64,000 bases of DNA from Rhizobium sp. ASV20 (GTDB taxonomy: Bacteria > Pseudomonadota > Alphaproteobacteria > Rhizobiales > Rhizobiaceae): positions 96,667-160,666 of the forward strand of contig NZ_JAELTU010000001.1 in NCBI RefSeq assembly GCF_016429015.1. The letters are read 5' to 3'. A program made the position numbers and the translations under genes. Below, piece by piece: positions 18,489 to 28,007 of the stretch; positions within the stretch are counted from its first letter, which is position 1, and each line of letters starts with the position of its first letter. The notes below the pieces were generated by a model that saw only the letters and a list, made by a program, of their open reading frames with translations, did no database searches and had not been told where the DNA came from.

Positions 18489-18633
18489 GCTATCTCAGAC
18501 TCGGCAAGCTTGTTGTCGCTGAGATCGGTGCGATGGCGGCCTGAGCCGCCACGCCGCTTTTCATCTACTTTGCCAGATGCGGGCCGATCAGCGAAAGATC
18601 GGCGTCGCTCAGGCGGTCGCTGGCCGTGTTGCG
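18489..18633. repeat. Direct repeat, copy 2 (aminotransferase-tail remnant plus reductase tail)
   Basis: Partner of 17170-17312. The left half matches the aminotransferase 3' end at about 80% (36 of 45 bases over the last 15 codons). The right half is the true 3' end of the aldo/keto reductase gene. Together the two copies outline an ancestral junction in which the two genes were convergent. Confidence 0.75.
18497..18544 (+). pseudogene. Remnant of an aminotransferase C-terminus
   Basis: Sixteen codons read RLGKLVVAEIGAMAA and stop, matching the true aminotransferase end RLGKLIVGEIGAMAA at 13 of 15 residues. Upstream of this the reading frame is lost. The differences are mostly synonymous or conservative, so this is an old paralogous or foreign copy rather than a recent duplication. 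Confidence 0.75.
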
Positions 18634-19623
18634 CTGGTGCCAATAGGGATACATCAGCGGAGGCAGGCTGACGTCATCGAGCCGCTTGCGCTCCTCCTCG
18701 GTCAGCTTCAATTCGGCACTGGCAAGATTATCCTTGAACTGCGCCTTATTGCGGCCGCCGACGATGACCGAGGTGACGCCCTTGCGGCCGATGAGCCAGG
18801 CGAGAGCTACCTGTGCCGCGGAGACGCCGCGGCCGTCGGCAACCTCCACCAGCGCGTCGACGATGTTCCAAAGGCGGTTCTCATCGCGGATCGGCGGTTC
18901 CGTCCAGCCGGCGAACTGACGCGTGCCCTCCGGCGTCGCCTGATTACGGCGATGCTTGCCAGACAGCAGGCCTGCGGCAAGCGGGCTCCAGACGAGGATG
19001 CCGAGGCCCTGGTCGATGCTGATGGGAACCAGCTCGTTTTCGGCGTCGCGGGCTTCCAGCGTATAGTGGATCTGCTGGCTGACGAAGCGTTCGCGCTTGT
19101 CGCGCTCGCTGACACCAAGCGCCTTCATGATGTGCCAGCCGGAGAAATTCGAGCAGCCGATGTAGCGGACCTTGCCCTGTCGGACCAAGGTGTCGAGCGC
19201 TTCCATCGTTTCTTCGAGAGGGGTCTGTCCGTCCCATTCATGCAGCTGATAGAGATCGATGACATCGGTCTTCATGCGCTTCAGACTGGCTTCGCAGGCC
19301 TGGATGAGATGCTGGCGGGAGGAGCCGACATCGTTGACGCCTGGACCCATCGGGAAGCGGGCCTTGGTAGCGATGAGCACGCCGTCTTTGCGTCGACCGC
19401 CGATGATCTCGCCGATGATTTCTTCCGAAGCGCCCTGCGAGTAGACATCGGCGGTATCGAGCAGGTTGACGCCGGCATCCAGGCACATGTCGACAAGTTT
19501 CTTTGCTTCCTTGACGCCGAGTTCGCCGGTGGCTTTTGCCCAACCCACGCCGCCGAAGGTCATGGTACCCATGGTGATGGTGGAAACTTTGAGGCCGGAG
19601 CGGCCAAGCAGGCGATATTCCAT
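18565..19623 (-). CDS. Aldo/keto reductase
   Basis: A 352-residue NADPH-dependent aldo/keto reductase of the YajO/Tas-like group. The catalytic tetrad is visible: Asp and Tyr in LLDTADVYSQG, Lys in IATKARFPMG and His in YQLHEWDGQTP. The NADPH phosphate site near the C-terminus is GVTSVIVGGRNKAQ. The ATG at 19623 follows a strong AGGAGG, so the 23 upstream codons are excluded. It is divergent from the iron-type ABC transporter operon. Its 3' end is part of the direct repeat described here. Confidence 0.93.
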   Translation of the reverse strand: MEYRLLGRSGLKVSTITMGTMTFGGVGWAKATGELGVKEAKKLVDMCLDAGVNLLDTADVYSQGASEEIIGEIIGGRRKDGVLIATKARFPMGPGVNDVGSSRQHLIQACEASLKRMKTDVIDLYQLHEWDGQTPLEETMEALDTLVRQGKVRYIGCSNFSGWHIMKALGVSERDKRERFVSQQIHYTLEARDAENELVPISIDQGLGILVWSPLAAGLLSGKHRRNQATPEGTRQFAGWTEPPIRDENRLWNIVDALVEVADGRGVSAAQVALAWLIGRKGVTSVIVGGRNKAQFKDNLASAELKLTEEERKRLDDVSLPPLMYPYWHQRNTASDRLSDADLSLIGPHLAK

Positions 19624-19797
19624 AGATCTTTCCTCCTCGATCCCAATCTGAAATACGTGCATCAGGAAATAGTGCCTGATGACGACGGTCAAGATTCAAT
19701 CATCATACCAAGGACAATCTGCTCAAATTCAACTGTCACAATCATGTTAAGCCGCGCGTCTAGAGAACCCTCCTACCACCCAGCCGAGGACGTTTTT

Positions 19798-20778
19798 ATG
19801 AAAACCTTTGTTTCCGCCTTTGCCGGCCTGTTGGCCATCGCTCTTTTCTCCGGCACCGCAAACGCTGCCGATCTGGTCCTCTATACCAGCCAGCCGAATG
19901 CCGATGCACAGGCCACCGTCGATGGTTTCATGGCGGCCAATCCAGGCATCAAGGTCGATTGGGTTCGCGATGGCACACCGCAGATCATCGCCAAGCTGCA
20001 GGCTGAAATGCAAGCCGGTGCACCAGCCGCCGACGTTTTGCTGATCGCCGATACCGTGACCCTCGAGCGTCTGAAGGAAGCGGGCAAGCTGCTCGCTTAC
20101 AAGTCGCCGGAAGCCGCGAATTACGATGCCTCGCTTTATGACGCCGAAGGCTATTATTACTCCACGAAGCTGATCACGACCGGCATCGTCTACAACACGG
20201 CGGCCGCAATGAAGCCGGCAAGCTGGCAGGATCTGGTCAAGCCGGAAGCCAAGGGCCTTGTCGCCATGCCGAGCCCGCTTGCTTCGGGCGCTGCTCTCAT
20301 TCACGCGCAGACGCTTGCCGGCGTCAGCAGCCTCGGCTGGGACTACTACAAGAACCTCGCCGAGAATGGCGCGATCGCTTCTGGCGGCAACGGTGCGGTG
20401 CTGAAGTCTGTCGCCTCCGGTGAGAAGGCCTATGGCATGATCGTCGACTACATGCCGATCCGCGAAAAGGCCAAGGGCGCTCCGCTTGAGTTCGTTTTCC
20501 CGAAGGAAGGCGTTTCGGCCGTTACCGAACCGGTCGGCATTCTCGCCAGCACGCAGCATGCCGATGCCGCCAAGAAGTTCGTCGATTACGTTCTCTCCGA
20601 AAAAGGCCAGGAAGGCTTCCTGAAACTCGGTTATATCCCGGCCCGCAATGGCACGCCGTTGCCGGAAGGCTTCCCGGCACGTGACAGCATCAAGCTTTTG
20701 CCGTTGAATGCAGCCGATGCTCTCAAGAATACGGATCAGGACCTGAAGACCTTCTCCACATACTTCAAGTCGAAATAA
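19798..20778 (+). CDS. ABC transporter substrate-binding protein, iron(III) type (AfuA/FbpA-like)
   Basis: A 326-residue periplasmic binding protein with a Sec signal peptide (KTFVSAFAGLLAIALFSG, cleavage near ANAAD). The mature start DLVLYTSQPNADAQATVDGF and the body ADVLLIADTVTLERLK, then YYYSTKLITTGIVYNT are typical of the ferric iron/phosphonate extracellular solute-binding family 1-6. It delivers ligand to the fused permease that follows. GAGGA precedes the ATG. The ligand may be ferric iron, but 2-aminoethylphosphonate-type transporters share this architecture, so iron is inferred. Confidence 0.88.
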   Translation: MKTFVSAFAGLLAIALFSGTANAADLVLYTSQPNADAQATVDGFMAANPGIKVDWVRDGTPQIIAKLQAEMQAGAPAADVLLIADTVTLERLKEAGKLLAYKSPEAANYDASLYDAEGYYYSTKLITTGIVYNTAAAMKPASWQDLVKPEAKGLVAMPSPLASGAALIHAQTLAGVSSLGWDYYKNLAENGAIASGGNGAVLKSVASGEKAYGMIVDYMPIREKAKGAPLEFVFPKEGVSAVTEPVGILASTQHADAAKKFVDYVLSEKGQEGFLKLGYIPARNGTPLPEGFPARDSIKLLPLNAADALKNTDQDLKTFSTYFKSK

Positions 20779-20795
20779 TCCGGCCCGGATTTTAG

Positions 20796-22490
20796 ATGTA
20801 CTCACATATGCGTAGGGGGAACAGCCAGCCGGCCTGGCTGTTTCCTTTCGTTGTTGCCGTCGTTCTGCTGCTCAGCGTCCTGCCGCTGGCACGGCTGGCA
20901 ATGGTCGGTGTCGAGGCGCTGCTGAGAGGCGGCTCCTATGAGGTCATCACCGATCCTGCGCTTTGGCGCTCGGCATGGTATACGATCGAAACGGCCTTGC
21001 TCGGCACGATCGTCTCTGTGGCTCTCGGCTGCCTCTTCGCATTCCTGCTGACTTTGACCGACCTTTCCGGCAGGGGTCTGTTCGGCTTCCTCTTCGTGCT
21101 GCCGATGATGATCCCGCCGCAGGTGACGGCGCTTGCCTGGGTGCAGATGTCCGGACCCTCAAGCCCATTGCTGAAAGCGTTGCATATCGCGCCGCCGCTC
21201 GGCTCGCCGCAGCCGCTTTATTCCATCGGCGGCATTGCGTTGCTCTATGGCGTCCAGCATGCTCCGCTGGTCTATCTCGCGTTGCGCGCCGGTTTGATGG
21301 CGCTGCCGCGCGATGGTGTGGAGGCCGCGAGGCTCTCGGGCGCGTCCGGTCTGCGCGTCTTCCGGGATATCATTTTGCCTTTGTCTTTACCCGGCATCAT
21401 CGCTGGCGCGGCAATCGCCTTCGTCTCCTCGATCGGCAATTTCGGCATTCCGGCGATCCTCGGTATACCGGCGTCGATCTACACCTTATCCACCCTGATC
21501 TTCACGAAGTTTTCCAGTTTCGGACCGCGCACCTTCGGCGATATCGCCGTGCTGTCGACGATGATCGCCGTCATTGCGGTTGCCGGTCTTGCCGTGCAGG
21601 GCAGGGCCTTGAAGGGGCGCGACTATCGCATCATCGGCATTTCCGGTGCGACCGCTGCCTTTTCGCTTGGCCGCTGGCGTTATCTTGCCTTGCCGGTGCT
21701 CTGCGCCATCCTGTTCGTGATGCTCGTCGCGCCCTTTCTGGCGTTGGTCGCCGGCGCGCTGGTGCCGACCTATGGTGTGCCTTTGACCTTTAAGACGGCA
21801 TCGCTGAACGCGTTTACTGAAATCCTGTTTCGGCAAACGATCACGCGAACCGCCTTTTCCAATTCGCTGTTCCTGGCGGGCATGACGTCACTCGGTCTCC
21901 TGCTGGTGACAGTGCTTGCCGCCTATGCTCTGACGCGGCGCAAGGACATGCTGAGCCGCATCGTCAGCGGCATGATCGAGATCCCCTATGCGCTTCCGGG
22001 CATCATCATTGCCGTCTGCTTCATTCTGGTGTTTGCTGCGCCCCTGCCGATCCTCAACGTCACGCTCTACGGTACGATCTGGATTATCCTGCTTGCCTAT
22101 TTCTCTGCTTACTTTGCCGTCAGCCTGAAACCAGTCATGAGTGCGTTCCTTCAACTCGATCCGGCGCTGGAGGAGGCGGCTCGGCTTTCAGGGGCGGGCT
22201 TTTACCGCCGGCTTCTCGACATCATCGTGCCTCTGATCGCGCCTGCGGCCGGTGCATCGGTAATTCTCGTTTTCCTGATCGCCTGCAACGAATTGACGGT
22301 TTCGGCGCTGTTATGGTCGGCCGGCACCCAGACGCTCGGCGTCGTCATCTACAATCTCGACGATGGCGGCAGCGCAGATCTGGCCTCCGCCATGTCGGTT
22401 ATCGTCATCGCCATGGTTGTTGTCATGATGGTGGTTCTGGAACTCATGGCCAAGCGCCTGCCGAAGGGAGTTGTGCCTTGGCGAAGCTGA
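20796..22490 (+). CDS. ABC transporter permease, fused double domain (FbpB type)
   Basis: A 564-residue inner-membrane protein with about twelve helices and two BPD_transp_1 domains. Each has the EAA cytoplasmic loop: GVEAARLSGASGLRVF in the first half and ALEEAARLSGAGFYRRL in the second. This head-to-tail fused permease is the hallmark of iron(III)-type importers. It starts 17 bases after the binding protein; an ATG at 20808 is an alternative start. It overlaps the ATPase gene by 13 bases. Confidence 0.92.
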   Translation: MYSHMRRGNSQPAWLFPFVVAVVLLLSVLPLARLAMVGVEALLRGGSYEVITDPALWRSAWYTIETALLGTIVSVALGCLFAFLLTLTDLSGRGLFGFLFVLPMMIPPQVTALAWVQMSGPSSPLLKALHIAPPLGSPQPLYSIGGIALLYGVQHAPLVYLALRAGLMALPRDGVEAARLSGASGLRVFRDIILPLSLPGIIAGAAIAFVSSIGNFGIPAILGIPASIYTLSTLIFTKFSSFGPRTFGDIAVLSTMIAVIAVAGLAVQGRALKGRDYRIIGISGATAAFSLGRWRYLALPVLCAILFVMLVAPFLALVAGALVPTYGVPLTFKTASLNAFTEILFRQTITRTAFSNSLFLAGMTSLGLLLVTVLAAYALTRRKDMLSRIVSGMIEIPYALPGIIIAVCFILVFAAPLPILNVTLYGTIWIILLAYFSAYFAVSLKPVMSAFLQLDPALEEAARLSGAGFYRRLLDIIVPLIAPAAGASVILVFLIACNELTVSALLWSAGTQTLGVVIYNLDDGGSADLASAMSVIVIAMVVVMMVVLELMAKRLPKGVVPWRS

Positions 22491-23509
22491 TCCTCAATCA
22501 TATCAGCAAGGATTTCGGCACGGGAGGACGTGCTGCCGTCAATGCCTTGTCGCTCGACGTGCGCGAGGGGGGCTTCCTGGCCCTGCTCGGTCCATCCGGC
22601 TGCGGCAAGACGACGGTTCTCAGGATGATTGCCGGCTTCGAGCAACCGACGGATGGGTCCATCCATCTCGGCGAGCGCTTGCTGGCGGATGCCGCAACCA
22701 TGCTGCCACCGGAACGGCGCAATATGGCGATGGTGTTCCAGTCCTACGCGCTCTGGCCGCATATGAACGTTGCCGACAATGTCGGATATCCCTTGAAGGT
22801 GCGTGGCATCTCCGGCGAACGCTACCGTGAAAAAGTGCGCGAGGCGCTCGCGACCGTACGTCTTGCTGATTATGCGGAGCGGCGACCCGCCGATCTTTCC
22901 GGTGGCCAGCGGCAGCGCGTGGCCCTTGCGCGCTGCCTGGTGACATCGCCCGACGTGGTGCTCCTCGACGAGCCGCTTGCCAATCTGGATCGGCACCTGA
23001 AGAAGGAGATGGAGGAAACCTTTCGCGAGTTTCACCAACGCTCCGGTGCCACCATGGTTTATGTCACACACGACCAGAGCGAGGCCATGGCGCTTGCGAC
23101 CGATGTTGCCGTCATGTCAGAGGGACGGCTGTTGCAGGTGGCGCCGCCGGCGGAAATCTATGCACGCCCCGAAGGGACAATGGTCGGCGGCCTTGTCGGG
23201 CAGGGCGCCATTCTGTCGCTCCCTTTTGCCGATGGTGGGCTGCGCCGCATCGACTGGCCGTCCTTCCGAGGCCTGTGGGACAACCGGGCGGACGGCCCGG
23301 CGCGCGCGGATATTCTCGTGCGGCCCGAGGATGTGATTGCCGATGCGGCAGGCATTTGCTGCCGGGTTGTTTCCGTTCTCTATGAGGGCGAGCGCTATGC
23401 GCTGAGGCTATCAATGCCGGATGGGCAGGTACTGCGCGCCTATAGTCGCGAGCCGGTTACCGCGGGCGAGGACTTTCCGGTTGCCATCCGCTCTGCATGG
23501 CGGCTTTGA
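22478..23509 (+). CDS. ABC transporter ATP-binding protein, iron(III)/PotA-like
   Basis: A 343-residue ATPase that powers the preceding permease. The Walker A motif is LGPSGCGKTTVLRM, the signature LSGGQRQRVALARCL, Walker B VVLLDEPLANLD and the switch His VYVTHDQSEA. A TOBE-like regulatory domain fills the last 100 residues (DILVRPEDVI). I place the start at TTG 22478, eight bases after GGGAG and inside the permease end, giving MAKLILNHISKDFG. The frame stays open upstream, but that part is the permease gene in another frame. Confidence 0.92.
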   Translation: MAKLILNHISKDFGTGGRAAVNALSLDVREGGFLALLGPSGCGKTTVLRMIAGFEQPTDGSIHLGERLLADAATMLPPERRNMAMVFQSYALWPHMNVADNVGYPLKVRGISGERYREKVREALATVRLADYAERRPADLSGGQRQRVALARCLVTSPDVVLLDEPLANLDRHLKKEMEETFREFHQRSGATMVYVTHDQSEAMALATDVAVMSEGRLLQVAPPAEIYARPEGTMVGGLVGQGAILSLPFADGGLRRIDWPSFRGLWDNRADGPARADILVRPEDVIADAAGICCRVVSVLYEGERYALRLSMPDGQVLRAYSREPVTAGEDFPVAIRSAWRL

Positions 23510-23587
23510 GTGGACAAGGGACAAGATGGTTGTTCCCTGCCGCCTCCTATGATTGATTTGCTTCGACGTCACGAAGGGGAGTCGCGT

Positions 23588-24583
23588 ATGTCCGATCATA
23601 GTTTTCCGATTTTCGATCTCGGCGCCTTTGAGGCTGCCGACCATAACGAGAAACAGCGGCTTGGCGCAGAAGTGGATCGGATATGCCGTTCGACCGGCTT
23701 CCTGGCAATTGCCAATCACGGCGTCACCGATGCTGTCATCGATCAGATTTGGAAGAAGACGCAGGCATTCTTCGATCTGCCGCCCGAGACGAAGCAGCGC
23801 GCCAAGACGCTCTATCCGGGCTATCCTTACGGCTATCTCGGGCCGGGCACGGAGGCGCTTGCAAAATCGCGCAATGTCGACACGCCGCCGGACCTGAAGG
23901 AAAGTTTCAACGGCGGTCCGCTTTCCGTTCCCACAGGGATGAGCGATCCGGACGCGCTCGGCTTTTGTTATGCCGCCACCATCTGGCCGGAGGGGCCTGA
24001 TGGATTCGTGGAAGCGTGGAAGGCCTATTACCGAGCGATGGAGGATCTGGCAGCGCGCATCATGCGTGTATTCGCAACCGCACTCGGTCTTGATGAGCAT
24101 TTCTTCGATTCCTACGTGGATGCTCCGATTAGTGCGTTGCGCGCGTTGAACTATCCCGAGCAGCATGTGCCACCACAACCGGGCCAGCTTCGTGCGGGCA
24201 CGCATACCGATTACGGCAGTCTGACGATCCTCCTGCCGCAGCCAGGCTCGAAGGGGCTCGAGATCATCGCGCCTGATGGCAACTGGACGCCGGTGCCGCC
24301 GGTGGAAGGGGCGTTCGTTATCAATATCGGCGATCTGATGGCGCTTTGGACCAACGATCGCTGGGTTTCCACGGTGCATCGCGTCGTCAATCCGCCGCCG
24401 GAAGACGGTGGCATGCAACGGCGGCAGTCCCTTGCCTTCTTCCACCAGCCGAACTGGTTTGCCGAGATCGCCTGCCTTCCGTCTTGCCTGAATGAAGGCG
24501 ACGAGCCGAAATATGCTCCTGTTCTTTCCGGCCCGTATCTGATGGGCAAGTTCAAGTCGACCGTTAATGCCAAAGCCGGCTGA
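23588..24583 (+). CDS. 2-oxoglutarate/Fe(II) oxygenase, isopenicillin N synthase family
   Basis: A 331-residue non-haem iron dioxygenase. The N-terminal DIOX_N part (FPIFDLGAFEA) is followed by the jelly roll with the iron facial triad HTDYGS and the distal His in WVSTVHRVVNPP. The 2-oxoglutarate-binding Arg-x-Ser is in RRQSLAFF. The ATG at 23588 follows AAGGGGAG. It lies directly after the ABC operon in the same direction; an iron-dependent enzyme beside an iron-type importer is suggestive but not proof of shared function. The substrate is unknown. Confidence 0.9.
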   Translation: MSDHSFPIFDLGAFEAADHNEKQRLGAEVDRICRSTGFLAIANHGVTDAVIDQIWKKTQAFFDLPPETKQRAKTLYPGYPYGYLGPGTEALAKSRNVDTPPDLKESFNGGPLSVPTGMSDPDALGFCYAATIWPEGPDGFVEAWKAYYRAMEDLAARIMRVFATALGLDEHFFDSYVDAPISALRALNYPEQHVPPQPGQLRAGTHTDYGSLTILLPQPGSKGLEIIAPDGNWTPVPPVEGAFVINIGDLMALWTNDRWVSTVHRVVNPPPEDGGMQRRQSLAFFHQPNWFAEIACLPSCLNEGDEPKYAPVLSGPYLMGKFKSTVNAKAG

Positions 24584-24631
24584 GTGAACTAATAAGCCGG
24601 CTCACAGTCTTCTCGTAAATTGGAATGCTTC

Positions 24632-25747
24632 ATGTCCCTGCGTCTTGCGACATTCAATGTCGAAAACCTTCTGACCCGTTTCGATTACACCGGTTTTCGC
24701 AATCAGCTGCGGCAGGATCGCGTATTGCAGCTCTTCGATGTCCGCAACGAAGAGGTCTATCAGCAGCTGGAAGCGGCGCGCGTGGTCGCCGCGACCGACG
24801 ACACCAGGCAGATGACGGCGCTTGCGATCGCTGACGCCGATGCCGACATCATTTGTCTGCAGGAAGTAGACAACATGGCCGCGCTGCAGGCCTTCGAATA
24901 TGGCTATCTCTACCGTATGGTGGGTAACGGCTATCGCCAGAAATATCTGATCGAAGGCAACGACAGCCGTGGTATCGATGTCGCTGTGATGATGCGCGAG
25001 GAGACGCGCGACGGCCAGCCGATCGTGCTCAATGACATCAAGAGTCACGCCATGGTGACTTACGGCGATTTTGGGCTTTTCAACGATGAGCTGGCGGAGC
25101 TCGGTCATCACGCGGAAGACAAGATCTTCAAGCGCGATTGCCTCGAACTCCATCTTCATATCGGTGGCGTGCCGTTTTCTCTCTATGTGGTCCATCTCAA
25201 ATCGATGGGGCCGGCACGGGAAGGAATGGATGGGCGTCAAGCGACCATGCCGATCCGCCGCGCCGAGACGATGGCGGTCCGCCGCATCATCGAAAATCGC
25301 TTTGGTGTCGGCCATACGGCAACGAAAAACTTCGCTATCTGCGGCGACATGAACGACTATCAGGAGTGGATAGACGTCATCGGCACTCGCCGCACCGGTT
25401 ATCGTTTCGAGCCACGCACCGAGGATAATGAAAGCGCACTCGACATTTTCAGCCATGACGGCTTCGTGGAAAACGTCACGCGGCGGCGCAACGAATTGGA
25501 TCGCTGGACGCTCTACCATGCCCGCGGACCGCAGGAGCAGCGGCTCTGCCAGCTTGACTATATCTGGCTGTCTCCGGCGCTGGCGCGTACGAATGCGACG
25601 CGTGCTCCCGACATCGTCCGGGCGGGACAGCCTTTCCGCACCATATTCCCTCCGGGGCAGGAGGTAGGGCGCTATCCGCGCGTCGGCTGGGATCGGCCGA
25701 AAGCCTCGGACCATTGCCCCGTCGTCATGACATTGGATTTGATATGA
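24632..25747 (+). CDS. Endonuclease/exonuclease/phosphatase-fold hydrolase
   Basis: A 371-residue EEP-superfamily enzyme. Expected catalytic pieces are present in order: LRLATFNVENLL at the N-terminus, the metal-binding Glu in IICLQEVDN, the His in VVHLKSMGP, Asp and Asn in ICGDMNDYQEW and the terminal KASDHCPVV. Members cleave phosphodiester or phosphoester bonds of DNA, lipids or nucleotides; the substrate here is open. I start at the ATG at 24632 (MSLRLATF) rather than four codons upstream. The stop overlaps the next start as ATGA. Confidence 0.87.
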   Translation: MSLRLATFNVENLLTRFDYTGFRNQLRQDRVLQLFDVRNEEVYQQLEAARVVAATDDTRQMTALAIADADADIICLQEVDNMAALQAFEYGYLYRMVGNGYRQKYLIEGNDSRGIDVAVMMREETRDGQPIVLNDIKSHAMVTYGDFGLFNDELAELGHHAEDKIFKRDCLELHLHIGGVPFSLYVVHLKSMGPAREGMDGRQATMPIRRAETMAVRRIIENRFGVGHTATKNFAICGDMNDYQEWIDVIGTRRTGYRFEPRTEDNESALDIFSHDGFVENVTRRRNELDRWTLYHARGPQEQRLCQLDYIWLSPALARTNATRAPDIVRAGQPFRTIFPPGQEVGRYPRVGWDRPKASDHCPVVMTLDLI

Positions 25748-26481
25748 CCGTTTCAGAACAGAACGACATGGCCGGCTGGCCGCCGGAAGGCACCGTGTTT
25801 CCGGTTTCCCACATCGATCTCTCCGTTTTGCCTGGCGAGCATCCCTTCCATCTGCGTGAGCTGGCCGCAGTGCGGGAGAACTGGGCGAGGGAGGTTCTTG
25901 TCAATCCTGCGCTTTACGACGGCCGCATGGTGTTCCAGCATCATGTGTCGATCCGGGATGGGGCCGTGAAAGGCGAAGCCTATATCACGCCGTTTTCCAC
26001 CTTCCTCTGGTGGCGCAAGCAAAGAGCTCTCGGCGGTTTTCACCTCTTTGCCTTTGCCGTGGCGATTTCGTCCGACGGAGCAATGATTGCAATCCGCATG
26101 GCGCCGCACACGGCCAATCCCGGTCAGGTCTATTGTGCTGCCGGATCGATGGATGAGAGCGATATTGTCGACGGGTACTGTGATGTCGAAGGCAACATGC
26201 GTCGCGAGGTTCTGGAGGAGACGGGCCTGGATCTGAACGATGCGGTTGCTGAACCCGGCTATTACGGCACACATATCAGCCGTTCGGTCACCCTTTTTCG
26301 TATTTTTCGTTTCCCATGGACGGCTGATGATATGCTGCGGAAGATCGAGGCGCATATGCTGGTTTCCGAAGAGGACGAGGTCGACGGCGCTGTCGCCATT
26401 CGTTCGGCCGATCCGTCCGCGCATCACTATAGCGCGGCGATGTTGCCAATCCTCGCCTGGTACTTCGGCGGAGATAAATAG
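25744..26481 (+). CDS. NUDIX hydrolase
   Basis: A 245-residue protein with a degenerate-spaced Nudix box: a glycine in AAGSMDES, then REVLEETGLDL about 25 residues later (roughly residues 155-165), which retains the metal-binding Glu residues. The family hydrolyses nucleoside diphosphates linked to another moiety. Long N- and C-terminal parts are not recognised. Its ATG overlaps the stop of the upstream hydrolase gene (ATGA), so the two are translationally coupled and may act in one repair or housecleaning pathway. Confidence 0.85.
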   Translation: MTVSEQNDMAGWPPEGTVFPVSHIDLSVLPGEHPFHLRELAAVRENWAREVLVNPALYDGRMVFQHHVSIRDGAVKGEAYITPFSTFLWWRKQRALGGFHLFAFAVAISSDGAMIAIRMAPHTANPGQVYCAAGSMDESDIVDGYCDVEGNMRREVLEETGLDLNDAVAEPGYYGTHISRSVTLFRIFRFPWTADDMLRKIEAHMLVSEEDEVDGAVAIRSADPSAHHYSAAMLPILAWYFGGDK

Positions 26482-26549
26482 GTTGGGCTTGCGCTGGAGT
26501 CGCTTGCCGGTATGAATAATTAAGTGCGGAAGCGTGAATGGAGGCAGGT

Positions 26550-27467
26550 TTGGCGCGCGAATACAGTATTTATGATGTGTTCACCGACAGCAAGCTGGCG
26601 GGAAACCCCCTTGCAATCATCTTTGATGCTGAGGGCTTGAGCGACGAGGCGATGCAGGCGATTGCCCGGGAGATGAATCTCTCCGAGACGGTGTTTGTTC
26701 TGCCGCCGCAGAATCCTGCGCATACCGCAAACCTGCGCATTTTCACGCCTGGCCGCGAGTTGCCTTTTGCCGGTCATCCTACGGTCGGAACGGCGATTGC
26801 GCTTGCGGAGAGGACACATGCCAGCCACGGCGGCGATCTTGATCTCGTTTCCGTGCTGGACGAGCGTGTCGGTCCCGTCCGCTGCGCCATCAAGCTGCGC
26901 CAGAACAAGGCAAGTTTTGCGGAGTTTGATCTGCCGAGGAAGTCGCAGCAGATTCCCTTGCCGCTTGACAGGGCTGATATTGCCAATGCGCTCAGCCTGA
27001 AGATTACGGAGATCGGTTTCGAGAACCATGTCCCATCCATCTGGAGCGCCGGCGTGCCGTTCCTTCTGGTGCCGGTGCATGATGTTGGCGCTGCCGAAAG
27101 GCTGGAGTTCGATCTGCAGCTTTGGGAAAAGACGGTTCCTTTTGTGGATGGCGCACTCGCTTCCGCCTTCGTTTATTGCCGCGGCGGCGTCAATCATATC
27201 GCCAAGTTTCATGCCCGCATGTTTCCCGTGGGGATGGGCATTGTCGAGGATCCGGCAACCGGCTCAGCCGTGGCGGCGCTCTCCGGAGCCATCAATCAAT
27301 TTGACGGGCTGCCGGATGGGCATCATCCAGTGATCGTCGAGCAGGGAATCGAGATGGGCCGCCCTTCACTGATTCACCTTCATCTCGATGTCGATGGCGG
27401 CCAGATTGCCAATGCCCGTATTGGCGGGCAGGCTGTGCGTATTGCCTCTGGAACTCTTGAGCTTTGA
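26550..27467 (+). CDS. PhzF family phenazine-biosynthesis-like isomerase
   Basis: A 305-residue DapF-fold protein. Typical segments are YDVFTDSKLAGNPLAII, then the catalytic Glu in NLSETVFVLPP, the strand-turn LPFAGHPTVGTAIAL, and DPATGSAVAALSG near the C-terminus. Most family members outside phenazine clusters have unknown substrates, and no other phz genes are here. I prefer TTG at 26550, five bases after GGAGG; the ATG at 26538 would overlap that ribosome binding site. Confidence 0.9.
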   Translation: MAREYSIYDVFTDSKLAGNPLAIIFDAEGLSDEAMQAIAREMNLSETVFVLPPQNPAHTANLRIFTPGRELPFAGHPTVGTAIALAERTHASHGGDLDLVSVLDERVGPVRCAIKLRQNKASFAEFDLPRKSQQIPLPLDRADIANALSLKITEIGFENHVPSIWSAGVPFLLVPVHDVGAAERLEFDLQLWEKTVPFVDGALASAFVYCRGGVNHIAKFHARMFPVGMGIVEDPATGSAVAALSGAINQFDGLPDGHHPVIVEQGIEMGRPSLIHLHLDVDGGQIANARIGGQAVRIASGTLEL

Positions 27468-27535
27468 TTTTAAAGCGTTTTCGGCGGCCGTCGAAATTTT
27501 TTTGAGAAATTATCAAAGAAAATTCGTCTGGCCGC

Positions 27536-27563
27536 TGGACAATCAAACCGATCCTATTTATAT
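27536..27563 (+). promoter_or_regulatory. Promoter of tRNA-Lys
   Basis: TGGACA (27536-27541), a 16-base spacer and TTATAT (27558-27563) form a near-consensus housekeeping promoter, ending about 28 bases before the mature tRNA. Confidence 0.55.
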
Positions 27564-27591
27564 GCCCGGTCACGCCGCCAGCAAGCGGTAC

Positions 27592-27667
<76 letters not shown>

Positions 27668-28007
27668 AAAACCTCTTGAAATTGTTGAATAATATCAAAA
27701 TTGTCAAAGGTTTTCGGCTGCGCGCATTTTGCAGGAATTGCGCCGTTTTACATTGCACGTTCCGTTGTTGCTCTTGAAAGCCACTGGTTCGGTCCTGGCT
27801 CGGTCTCATCATGATATCATCGCATCCCAGGTCCGATTTGATCGCTCCGTTTTCGCCTCGATGCATGGCACCGACGGCAGGTTGACACAGCCGCGACGAT
27901 CCAGCTGCAAAGTCGCCAGGACCGATAATGGCTTCGGATTACAACAAGACTTAACGGCCTTCCGCTAGATTGCTGGAAATATTTTTCCGGGCGAGGGAGG
28001 CCTGACG
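27668..28007. other. Intergenic region after tRNA-Lys
   Basis: About 340 bases with no supported gene. Just after the tRNA, AAAACCT near 27668 and AGGTTTT near 27713 could form a weak hairpin that ends the tRNA transcript. An open frame of 79 codons at 27729 has no ribosome binding site or recognisable content. Confidence 0.5.

Noticed and set aside
18577..19797. Very long plus-strand frame joined to the iron-binding protein gene
   Set aside because: The part before 19798 is antisense to the aldo/keto reductase, which has a strong ribosome binding site and catalytic motifs. The binding protein starts at its signal peptide.
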